Positions 1 to 6,186 of a stretch of DNA of 8,993 bases are shown piece by piece (position 1 is the stretch's first letter; each line of letters starts with the position of its first letter). This DNA is from Modestobacter sp. (GTDB lineage: Bacteria > Actinomycetota > Actinomycetes > Mycobacteriales > Geodermatophilaceae): contig JAOPVN010000145.1 in the NCBI GenBank assembly GCA_025966175.1, forward strand, positions 1-8,993, read 5' to 3'. Below the pieces are notes generated by a model that was given only the letters and a program-made list of their open reading frames with translations, did not search any database and was not told the DNA's origin. The translations under genes and the position numbers were made by a program.

Positions 1-812
1 ATCTGCGCCCGCTGCAACGCGGCCTGGGACTCGGTGACCCCGGCGAAGGCCGCCTGCGCCTGGTTGATCGCGTCCTGCACGTTCTGCGGCAGCTCGATCT
101 TGCTCAGCACGAACCGCGGGTGGATGACCGCCGCTGCGGCCGCCTGGGCGCTGGAGTTCGCGGCCAGTGAGCAGGAGGCCACCAGGTCGGCGCACTCGAC
201 GTTGCCGATCTCCTGCCGGAGCACGTTCTGCACCAGGTTGCCCAGGGTGAAGTTGAGGAAGGCGCTCCAGCCCTCATCGCCCTCCCAGGCGGCGATCTGG
301 CCGCCGGGTCCGGGGTAGGTGCGGGTGCCGTACTTGTCGTCGAAGGCGGACATCACGTCCTCGTCGGTGAAGTTGACGTCGAAGTAGAACGTGCCCTCCA
401 CGCCGACCAGCACGCCGTCCTTCGTGGGCACGTTGATGACCTCGTTGGAGTCGGCGTCCTCCTGTCCGCTGACCTTGAAGTTCCGCTGCGTCGAGGGGTA
501 CGGGTGCTCGGCGGAGAACAGGCCGGTCGAGGTGAGCGAGGAGTTGGGCTGGATCACCTGCCGGATGCTGTTGTCGTCGAACGGGCCGCCGTTGCGCACC
601 ACCACGACGTGCCCGCCGTCGGCCTTGGTGAACCCCGCGGCGAAGGCGATGCCGGGGACCAGGCCGCCGAGCACCACCACCAGGACGACGACCAGGCTCG
701 CCAGCACCCGCAGACCGCGCCCCTGCTTCTGCGGTGGGTGCAGGGGCAGCTGTCCCGGAGCCGTGGCGGCGGTCGGCGACGACTTCGAGCGCTTCGGGAA
801 CTCGACGGGCAC
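1..812 (-). CDS. SPFH/band-7 domain membrane protein (3' end outside window)
   Basis: The visible part is 270 residues read leftward from a GTG at 812, with AGGAGAG (816-822 on the plus strand) at good spacing. It has a basic, proline-rich N-terminus (about 1-33), then one hydrophobic segment (about 34-59, rich in Leu/Val and ending AFAAG). After it comes a beta-rich region with the feel of an SPFH/band-7 (prohibitin/stomatin-like) domain: VNVPT-like strand, DGVLVGVEGTFYFDVNF at about 132-148, then an amphipathic region and a C-terminal helix rich in Ala and Gln (about 245-270) that probably begins the usual coiled coil. SPFH proteins form large membrane-bound oligomers that organise membrane domains or control proteases. 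Cys207 and Cys214 could form a disulfide if the domain faces outward. The gene is divergent from the downstream alcohol dehydrogenase. No partner is visible, and the family call is by pattern only. Confidence 0.75.
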   Translation of the reverse strand, partial: MPVEFPKRSKSSPTAATAPGQLPLHPPQKQGRGLRVLASLVVVLVVVLGGLVPGIAFAAGFTKADGGHVVVVRNGGPFDDNSIRQVIQPNSSLTSTGLFSAEHPYPSTQRNFKVSGQEDADSNEVINVPTKDGVLVGVEGTFYFDVNFTDEDVMSAFDDKYGTRTYPGPGGQIAAWEGDEGWSAFLNFTLGNLVQNVLRQEIGNVECADLVASCSLAANSSAQAAAAAVIHPRFVLSKIELPQNVQDAINQAQAAFAGVTESQAALQRAQ

Positions 813-1150
813 GATCTCTCCTGCAGGTGGGAGCGCTGGTGCGGCGGCAGCGGACTGTACGACCGTGAGGCGGCCGGCGGGGAGATGTGTACGTACGCCG
901 TTCCGGATCTGGGACGGGTCTGCCGAGGCGGGGTCGGCACGCTGGAGTTGAGCGGGGCCTGGGACGGCCGGTGCAGCGCAGCCGGCCAGGCCACCCCCGT
1001 CCGGGGGTGGCCTGGATCACACCGGCCGCTGAAGATGGGCCTCTGTCCGACGCTGGAGCAGCGGTGCGGTGAGGACCGCCGCGCTGACGTGGTCCGGTCC
1101 GTCCGAGCAGCCCATCCGGTCCCCAGTGGGCCGACGAGTCTGGAGGGTCG
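813..1150. other. Divergent intergenic region, 338 bp
   Basis: This stretch separates the divergent SPFH and dehydrogenase genes, and I see no convincing gene in it. It must hold the promoters of both neighbours, but no clear -35/-10 pair stands out on either strand. On the minus strand a TACAGT hexamer lies about 35-50 bases before the SPFH start, without a good -35 box. An 8-bp palindrome GTACGTAC sits at 889-896. The main structure is a perfect 13-bp hairpin at 986-1015, listed separately. The ribosome binding site GGAGGG at 1142-1147 serves the dehydrogenase. Confidence 0.6.
986..1015. repeat. Orphan 13-bp perfect inverted repeat (hairpin)
   Basis: CCAGGCCACCCCC (986-998) is exactly complementary to GGGGGTGGCCTGG (1003-1015), with the four-base loop GTCC. 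No T run follows on either strand, but actinobacterial terminators often lack one. It lies between two divergent genes, so it is downstream of no recognised gene. It could be a 5' leader element or attenuator of the dehydrogenase (136 bases before its ATG), a terminator of an unrecognised short transcript, or a protein-binding site. Confidence 0.6.
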
Positions 1151-2287
1151 ATGAAGACCAGAGCCGCTGTTCTGCGCGCCGTCGGGGAGCCGTTCGAGAT
1201 CACCGAGATCGAACTGGACGAGCCGAAGGCCGGTGAGGTGCTGATCCGCTTCGTCGCGGCCGGCCTGTGCCACTCCGACGAGCACCTCCGGCACGGCGAC
1301 ATCGTGCCGCGGTTCCCGATCGTCGGCGGCCACGAGGGCGCCGGCATCATCGAGAAGGTGGGCCCGGGGGTCACCCGGCTGGCGCCCGGTGACCACGTCA
1401 TCTGCTCGTTCCTCCCGGTCTGCGGGCACTGCCGCTGGTGTTCGACCGGGCGGTCCAACCTGTGCGACCAGGGGGCGACCATCCTCGACGGGATGCTGCC
1501 CGATGGCACCTACCGCTTCCACCACAACGGGGAGGACCTCGGCGGGATGTGCATGCTCGGCACCTTCTCCGAGCGCGCCGTCATCAGTGAGAACTCGGCG
1601 GTGAAGGTGGACGCCGACCTCCCACTGGACAAGGTGGTGCTGATCGGCTGCGGCGTGCCCACCGGCTGGGGCTCCGCGGTGCACGCGGCCGCCACCGAGC
1701 CGGGCGACACGATCGCGATCTACGGCATCGGCGGGATCGGGATCAACACGGTGCAGGGCGCGGCGCTGGCCGGCGCGCGCAACGTCGTGGCGATCGACCC
1801 GCTGCCCAACAAGCGAGAGGCAGCGGAGCAGTTCGGCGCCACGCACACCTGTGAGACGCCGGAGGAGGCGCAGGAGCTGATCCAGCAGCTCACCCGCGGG
1901 GTGGGGGCGGACAAGGCGATCATCACCGTGGGCGTCGTCGACTCGAAGGTCGTCAGCGACGCGGTGACCGTCATCCGCAAGGGCGGCACCGTCGTCATCA
2001 CCGGCCTCGCCGACCCGACCAAGGTCAACATCGAGCTCAACAGCGCCATGCTGACGTTGTTCGAGAAGACGGTGAAGGGCAGCCTGTTCGGGTCCGGTGA
2101 CCCCTTCAACGACATCCCGAAGATGGTCGAGCTGTACCAGTCCGGCGATCTGAAGCTGGATGAGCTGATCACGACGACCTACACCCTCGACGAGGTCAAC
2201 CAGGGGTACGAGGACCTGGTGGCGGGCAAGAACATCCGCGGCGTGATCCGCTTCGACACCCCGCCGCTCGAGGGCGCTCCCTCCTGA
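1151..2287 (+). CDS. NDMA-dependent-type zinc alcohol dehydrogenase (paralogue 1)
   Basis: A 378-residue medium-chain, zinc-dependent alcohol dehydrogenase that oxidises an unknown alcohol to an aldehyde in the cytoplasm. Catalytic zinc ligands are Cys40 (GLCHSDEH), His61 (GGHEGAG) and Cys167 (GCGVPTGWGS). Structural zinc ligands are Cys91, Cys94, Cys97 and Cys105. The Rossmann motif GIGGIG is at 192-197, and Asp216 at the end of beta-2 predicts NAD rather than NADP. The overall pattern matches the NDMA-dependent alcohol dehydrogenase family (TIGR03989, Rxyl_3153 type). These are nicotinoproteins that hold NAD tightly and are thought to pass electrons to mycofactocin; no mycofactocin genes are in this window. 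The ATG start follows GGAGGG (1142-1147) at ideal spacing. A strong hairpin begins 11 bases after the stop. A second, diverged paralogue lies at 4803-5930 on the other strand. The subfamily is likely; the substrate is unknown. Confidence 0.9.
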   Translation: MKTRAAVLRAVGEPFEITEIELDEPKAGEVLIRFVAAGLCHSDEHLRHGDIVPRFPIVGGHEGAGIIEKVGPGVTRLAPGDHVICSFLPVCGHCRWCSTGRSNLCDQGATILDGMLPDGTYRFHHNGEDLGGMCMLGTFSERAVISENSAVKVDADLPLDKVVLIGCGVPTGWGSAVHAAATEPGDTIAIYGIGGIGINTVQGAALAGARNVVAIDPLPNKREAAEQFGATHTCETPEEAQELIQQLTRGVGADKAIITVGVVDSKVVSDAVTVIRKGGTVVITGLADPTKVNIELNSAMLTLFEKTVKGSLFGSGDPFNDIPKMVELYQSGDLKLDELITTTYTLDEVNQGYEDLVAGKNIRGVIRFDTPPLEGAPS

Positions 2288-2297
2288 CGCTGAGTAG

Positions 2298-2334
2298 CCG
2301 TGGCCGTGTCCGGAACTGCCGGGCACGGCCACGG
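2298..2334 (+). terminator. Hairpin terminator after dehydrogenase 1
   Basis: A 16-bp stem (2298-2313 with 2319-2334) contains one G-U wobble (2309/2323) and has a five-base loop AACTG. It starts 11 bases after the dehydrogenase stop codon, the expected place for an intrinsic terminator in a high-GC genome, although no T run follows. It also covers the GTG at 2300, the most upstream in-frame start for the next gene, which argues against that start. Some readthrough into the AAA+/VWA gene is possible. Confidence 0.7.
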
Positions 2335-2378
2335 ATCACGTCCGGGCGCGGGCGCACACTCGATGTCGGACCCCGACC

Positions 2379-2384
2379 GGAAGG
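2379..2384 (+). promoter_or_regulatory. Ribosome binding site deciding the AAA+/VWA start
   Basis: GGAAGG lies five bases before the GTG at 2390. Neither the in-frame ATG at 2363 nor the GTG at 2300 has a comparable purine-rich motif, so this site favours the 2390 start. Confidence 0.5.
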
Positions 2385-2389
2385 CTGCC

Positions 2390-4276
2390 GTGACCCTGGA
2401 GACCGCGAACCCGCCGACCACGGTCATCGGCCTGGGCCGTGAGCGGGAGGTGCTCACCGTCGCCCTGCAGACCAACCGGCACGTCGTCCTGGAGGGGCCA
2501 CCGGGCACCGGCAAGTCGACGCTGCTGCGCTCGATCGCCGCCGACGTCGGCCAGGACGTCGTCTTCGTCGAGGGCAACGCCGAGCTGACGCCGGGCCGGC
2601 TGATCGGCCAGTACGACCCCGCCGCGGTGATGGCCGAGGGCTACGTGCCCGACAGCTTCACCGACGGGCCGCTGCTCACTGCGATGCGCGGCGCGGGCCT
2701 GCTCTACCTCGAGGAGCTGAACCGCATCCCCGAGGAGACACTCAACGTCCTGATCACCGTGCTCACCGAGGGGGAGATCACGGTCCCCCGGCTGGGGCAC
2801 GTGCGGGCCAGCTCGGGGTTCCGGCTGATCGCCGCCATGAACCCGTTCGACGCCATCGGCACCGCGCGGGTCGGGCAGGCGATCGCCGACCGGATGTGCC
2901 GCGTCGTCCTCGGGTACCAGGACGCCGCCGCCGAACGGGCGATCGTCGGGGCCGTCACCGGGGCCGACCCCTCACCGATCGGCCTCGCGGTCCGGCTGAC
3001 GCGGGCCACCCGCGAGCACCGCGACCTGCGGATGGGCTCCTCGGTGCGAGGGGCGATCGACCTGGTGCTGCTGCTGGGCGGGCTGCTGCGGATGCGCGGC
3101 GGCTACGGACTGTCCGCCACCGGCGCCCGCGAGACCGCCCGCGACGCCATGTACGCCGCGCTGTCCGGCCGGATCAAGGTGACCGAGGGCGTCGAGCGGA
3201 CGCCGGAGTCGATCCTGGACGAGATCCTCGACGAGGTCTGGCCCGCGGACATGCCCCCGCCGGAACCCGACGAGCCGGGCGCCGACGGCCAGGACGAGCA
3301 GTTCGCGGGCGGCCAGGGAAAAGGTGAGGGCCTGCCGTCCGAGACGGCAGGCACCGACTCCGCGTCCGCCCTGCGCCGTGACCGCGCGGGCGGCGGCTCC
3401 CGCCGGCAGACCAGTCGGCGGGAGATGCAGCTGCGCCACGGCTCCTTCGACGACGTCAGCCCCCAGGTGGGCCAGCTCGACGAGGACGCCTTCGCGGTCG
3501 TGATGGCCGAGGACCCCGACGCCGCCGCCGCGATGCTGGCCGACATGGCGCTGGCCACCGACCGGGACCTGCGCGCGGCGGCGCGGCGGCTGGCCTGCCG
3601 GGTGTTCATCCAGGTCGGCCGGGTCGGCCGGGCCCGCAGTCGCGGGACCCGCCGGCTGGTGCACAACCGGCGTTCCGACGGAGATCTCGATCTCGACCGC
3701 ACCCTGGACCGCTGGACCGGCAGCTGGCCGCCGGCGTCCGAGGACCTCGTGACGCGCACCTGGACCGGGCACCGGCGCGGGGTCTGCCTGCTGGTCGACA
3801 GCTCGGGCTCGATGAACGGGCTGGCCGTCGCCATCGCCGCGGTCGCGGCCGCAGGTGTGGTCCTGGCCGCTGACGAGAAGCTCGAGACGAGCGTGCTGAC
3901 CTTCGCCGCCGAGGTGGAGGTGCTGCAGCGGCAGGGACAGACCCGGGCCGCGGAGGACCTGGTCGGTCAGCTGGTCGCGTTGCGCGGGCACGGGGTGACC
4001 GACCTGGCTGCCGCGCTGCGCGGCGCCCGACGGCAGCTGCTGTCCACCAGCGCGGACGAGCGGATCGTCATCCTGCTCTCGGACTGCCTGCACACCGCGG
4101 GCGACGCCCCGGAGGCCGCGCTGGCCGGGATCGACCGGCTGCACGTGCTGTACCCGCTGCCGACCCCCGAGGCCGAGAGTGCCGCCCGGGCCCTGGCCGC
4201 CCGGGGCGGAGGGACGGCACTGCCCGTGCGGACGCTGACCGACGTCGGCCCGGCGCTGACCCGGCTCCTCGGCTGA
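2390..4276 (+). CDS. MoxR-type AAA+ ATPase fused to a VWA domain
   Basis: One chain of 628 residues (numbered from the GTG at 2390) joins an AAA+ motor to a metal-binding VWA domain. AAA+ module: Walker A GPPGTGKST at 36-44, Walker B LLYLEEL at 104-110, sensor-1 Asn151 (AAMNP), candidate arginine finger Arg168 (ADRM) and sensor-2 region GSSVRGAI with Arg220. An acidic, Pro/Gly-rich and then basic linker spans about 282-345. A helical segment follows, then the VWA domain from about 463. Its MIDAS site is complete: Asp470, Ser472 and Ser474 (DSSGS), Thr537 (GVTDL) and Asp565 (LLSDC). MoxR ATPases usually act with a separate VWA protein to activate or insert metal into an enzyme. The position between two NDMA-type dehydrogenases suggests they are clients, which is inference. 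Magnesium-chelatase (BchI/BchD)-like relatives are an alternative, but no tetrapyrrole genes are nearby. An ATG at 2363 is the other possible start (637 residues). The gene converges on the LuxR-type gene, with stops 10 bases apart. Confidence 0.85.
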   Translation: MTLETANPPTTVIGLGREREVLTVALQTNRHVVLEGPPGTGKSTLLRSIAADVGQDVVFVEGNAELTPGRLIGQYDPAAVMAEGYVPDSFTDGPLLTAMRGAGLLYLEELNRIPEETLNVLITVLTEGEITVPRLGHVRASSGFRLIAAMNPFDAIGTARVGQAIADRMCRVVLGYQDAAAERAIVGAVTGADPSPIGLAVRLTRATREHRDLRMGSSVRGAIDLVLLLGGLLRMRGGYGLSATGARETARDAMYAALSGRIKVTEGVERTPESILDEILDEVWPADMPPPEPDEPGADGQDEQFAGGQGKGEGLPSETAGTDSASALRRDRAGGGSRRQTSRREMQLRHGSFDDVSPQVGQLDEDAFAVVMAEDPDAAAAMLADMALATDRDLRAAARRLACRVFIQVGRVGRARSRGTRRLVHNRRSDGDLDLDRTLDRWTGSWPPASEDLVTRTWTGHRRGVCLLVDSSGSMNGLAVAIAAVAAAGVVLAADEKLETSVLTFAAEVEVLQRQGQTRAAEDLVGQLVALRGHGVTDLAAALRGARRQLLSTSADERIVILLSDCLHTAGDAPEAALAGIDRLHVLYPLPTPEAESAARALAARGGGTALPVRTLTDVGPALTRLLG

Positions 4277-4286
4277 CCCGCGTCGA

Positions 4287-4733
4287 TCAGGGCAGCAGAC
4301 CGAGGCGCCGGGCACGCACCACGGCCTCGTGCCGGGTGTGCGCGTCCAGCTTGGCCATGGCGCTGCTGAGGTAGCTCTTCACCGTCTCCGGGCGCAGGGA
4401 CAGCCGGCGCGCGGACTCCGCGTTGCTGCAACCGAGCGCCACCATGGCGAGGACGTCGGTCTCGCGGGGTGCCAGCCGTACCGAGGAATCGCCGACCGCG
4501 GAGGTCCCGAGAGCGGCCAGCCGGGCGCAGGCGGCGTGCACGCGAGAACGCAGTACGTCGTCGGCGAGGTCCTGTGCGATCAGCCGCAGATCGGAGTGGA
4601 CGGCCCGGAGCTCTTCCCACCGGGCCGGGTCGTCGAGCTGCGGAGGAGGTCCGGTCCTGCGGGCCGGGACCCTCATTAGCCGCGGCGCGCCGTCCGGTAC
4701 GGCCTCCGCGCCAGTCAGCACGGGCTGGGCCAT
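4287..4733 (-). CDS. Small LuxR-type helix-turn-helix transcriptional regulator
   Basis: A 148-residue protein whose last 60 or so residues (about 86-147) form a LuxR/FixJ-type DNA-binding domain: LAPRETDVLAMVALGCSNAE at the start, the recognition-helix region LSLRPETVKSYLSSAMAKL, then a final helix. The N-terminal half has a Pro/Arg-rich stretch and one helical region (about 38-75). I see no receiver domain with a phosphorylatable aspartate, no autoinducer domain and no ATPase, so the signal input is unclear. The ATG at 4733 is preferred over the GTG at 4739, because CCTCCC at 4739-4744 (GGGAGG on the coding strand) would be a ribosome binding site that overlaps the GTG and lies five bases from the ATG. 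The gene follows dehydrogenase 2 on the same strand, with a strong hairpin between. It is a natural candidate for controlling the adjacent dehydrogenases, but nothing in sequence proves this. Confidence 0.85.
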   Translation of the reverse strand: MAQPVLTGAEAVPDGAPRLMRVPARRTGPPPQLDDPARWEELRAVHSDLRLIAQDLADDVLRSRVHAACARLAALGTSAVGDSSVRLAPRETDVLAMVALGCSNAESARRLSLRPETVKSYLSSAMAKLDAHTRHEAVVRARRLGLLP

Positions 4734-4738
4734 CGACA

Positions 4739-4744
4739 CCTCCC
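4739..4744 (-). promoter_or_regulatory. Ribosome binding site of the LuxR-type gene
   Basis: The coding-strand sequence GGGAGG lies five bases before the ATG at 4733 and overlaps the upstream in-frame GTG at 4739. This sets the ATG as the likely start and shortens the protein to 148 residues. Confidence 0.6.
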
Positions 4745-4763
4745 TGATCAGGCGACCGGACGT

Positions 4764-4796
4764 CCCGTCCCGCGGGAGTGGCTCCCGCGGGACGGG
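4764..4796 (-). terminator. Hairpin terminator after dehydrogenase 2
   Basis: A perfect 15-bp stem (4764-4778 with 4782-4796) has a three-base loop TGG. It begins six bases beyond the dehydrogenase 2 stop on the minus strand, so it is probably its intrinsic terminator, without a clear T run. It ends about 20 bases before the ribosome binding site of the LuxR-type gene. That gene must therefore be expressed by readthrough or from a promoter within or very near the hairpin. An attenuator between the two genes is an alternative. Confidence 0.7.
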
Positions 4797-4802
4797 CTCG
4801 GC

Positions 4803-5930
4803 TCAGTGGTCGGCGTCGGTGTAGACGATCATCCCGCGGATGTTCTTGCCGTCGCGCATGTCCCGGTAGCCCTGGTTGATGTCCTCCAGGGCGTAGCGCG
4901 TGGTGACCAGGTCGTCGAGGTTGAGTTGGCCCTCCTGGTAGAGCGAGAGCAGCTCGGGGATCGCCGCGCGGGGACTCAGACCACCGAAGATCGCGCCCTG
5001 CAGGTCCTTCTGCAGCAGCGTGAGCTCGAACAGGCTGAGCTTCACATCGATGTTGGCGGCGTTGCCCATGCCCGTGACGACGGCGCGGCCGCCCTTTCCG
5101 GTCACGCTGAGCGCGGCCGCGATGTCCTCGCCCTGGATGTCGCCGACGGTGATGATCGTCTTCTCCGCCATCCGGCCCCAGGTCAGCTCGTTGATCGGGC
5201 CGGTGGCCTCCTCGATGCTGGCGAAGGCGTGCGTGGCGCCGAGCTTCATGGCCCATTCGCGCTTCTGGGCCACCGGGTCGATGACCATGACCCGCTTGGC
5301 ACCGGCCGCGGCCGCGCCCTGGACGGCGTTCATGCCCACGCCGCCGGCACCCATGATCACGACGTTCTCACCGGGCCGCACGTCGGCCACCTTGGTCGCC
5401 GAGCCCCAGCCGGTCGTGACGCCGCAGCCGACGAGGGCGGCCACGTCGAGCGGGATGTCCGGCTGGATCTTGACCACCGACGCCTGGTGCACCGTGATGT
5501 AGGGCGAGAAGGTGCCGAGCAGGCACATCGGGACGACGTCCTGGCCGCGGGCCGTGACCCGGTAGGTGCCATCGGAGATGGACGTGCCGGCGAGCAGGCT
5601 GGCGCCCAGATCGCACAGGTTCTGCTGGCCGCGCGAGCACGGCGGGCACTGCCCGCAGGCGGGGATGAAGGCGGTGACCACGTGGTCGCCCTCCTTCAGC
5701 CCGGTGACGCCGGGACCGACCCGGGTGACGACGCCGGCGCCCTCGTGGCCGCCGATCACCGGGTAGAAGGCAACCGGGGTGCCCCCGGTGACCAGGTGTT
5801 CGTCGCTGTGGCAGAGCCCCGAGGCGGCCAGCTCGACAGTGACCTCTCCCTCCCGGGGGTCGCCGATCTCGATCTCCTCGACCGACCACTCCTCGCCCAC
5901 GCCCCAGAGGATCGCGCCCTTGGTCTTCAA
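4803..5930 (-). CDS. NDMA-dependent-type zinc alcohol dehydrogenase (paralogue 2)
   Basis: A 375-residue zinc alcohol dehydrogenase of the same family as the one at 1151-2287. Catalytic zinc ligands are Cys40, His62 and Cys169; structural zinc ligands are Cys92, Cys95, Cys98 and Cys106. The nucleotide motif GAGGVG is at 194-199, with Asp218 for NAD. Opening KTKGAILWGV and core LVTGGTP closely resemble mycobacterial NDMA-dependent dehydrogenases of the AdhB/AdhD kind (TIGR03989), whose reduced NAD is thought to be re-oxidised by mycofactocin. The reading frame stays open to 6185, but family similarity begins only at the TTG at 5930. I see no nearer in-frame ATG or GTG, and AGAAGGG (5940-5946) lies nine bases upstream, so the TTG is chosen. 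Compared with paralogue 1 it differs in the loop after the first zinc ligand (VTGGTPVAFYPV against RHGDIVPRFPI) and in the ends, which suggests a different alcohol. It is divergent from the 6187 gene. Confidence 0.9.
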   Translation of the reverse strand: MKTKGAILWGVGEEWSVEEIEIGDPREGEVTVELAASGLCHSDEHLVTGGTPVAFYPVIGGHEGAGVVTRVGPGVTGLKEGDHVVTAFIPACGQCPPCSRGQQNLCDLGASLLAGTSISDGTYRVTARGQDVVPMCLLGTFSPYITVHQASVVKIQPDIPLDVAALVGCGVTTGWGSATKVADVRPGENVVIMGAGGVGMNAVQGAAAAGAKRVMVIDPVAQKREWAMKLGATHAFASIEEATGPINELTWGRMAEKTIITVGDIQGEDIAAALSVTGKGGRAVVTGMGNAANIDVKLSLFELTLLQKDLQGAIFGGLSPRAAIPELLSLYQEGQLNLDDLVTTRYALEDINQGYRDMRDGKNIRGMIVYTDADH

Positions 5931-6008
5931 CCCGTGTGTCCCTTCTGGCCCGCCACCGTCTGCGGGCGCACGCCGGACGCCGCGTCGTTGCGGCGTGTCT
6001 CGCGTCAC

Positions 6009-6037
6009 AGCGTGCGGAGCTGCGGGAGTGCCGTCAA
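6009..6037 (-). promoter_or_regulatory. Weak candidate promoter for dehydrogenase 2
   Basis: On the minus strand TTGACG (6037-6032) and CACGCT (6014-6009) are separated by 17 bases. The -35 box is close to the primary sigma consensus, the -10 box is poor. If real, transcription would start near 6002, leaving a leader of about 70 bases that contains a 7-bp hairpin (5977-5983 with 5990-5996). Confidence 0.25.
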
Positions 6038-6052
6038 GGCGGCCCGTCGGTG

Positions 6053-6074
6053 GTGCAACGTCGTGCAACGTTGC
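6053..6074. promoter_or_regulatory. Operator-like tandem repeat plus palindrome
   Basis: GTGCAACGT occurs twice with a ten-base period (6053-6061 and 6063-6071). The second copy also forms the perfect 10-bp palindrome GCAACGTTGC (6065-6074). The period of one helical turn and the symmetry are what a dimeric regulator binding site looks like. It lies in the divergent region between dehydrogenase 2 and the small membrane protein, just upstream of the weak -35 box facing dehydrogenase 2, so it would suit an activator of that gene. The nearby LuxR-type protein is a candidate binder; that is inference. Confidence 0.4.
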
Positions 6075-6186
6075 CGCTCGCCTGCGCGGGAGTCCAGATG
6101 CCCCGGTCTGCCCGGTAGGAGTGGCGGCTCCGGCGGTCCGCTGCTTGGTCGGACACGACCTGACACCGACCTCCGACAGGAGCACC

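Noticed and set aside
889..896. GTACGTAC palindrome as an operator
   Set aside because: Eight bases of simple alternating sequence are too short and common to support a binding site alone.
554..2332. Long minus-strand open frame of 592 codons opposite dehydrogenase 1
   Set aside because: It is antisense to a clear zinc dehydrogenase and to the SPFH gene region, shows no domain pattern and has the His/Arg/Gly/Val-rich composition typical of shadow frames in high-GC DNA.
2972..4315. Minus-strand open frame of 447 codons opposite the AAA+/VWA gene
   Set aside because: The plus-strand frame has complete Walker and MIDAS motifs; the antisense frame has none.
5931..6185. N-terminal extension of dehydrogenase 2
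   Set aside because: The 85 extra residues have no similarity to the family, no good ribosome binding site, and cover a region with promoter- and operator-like structure.
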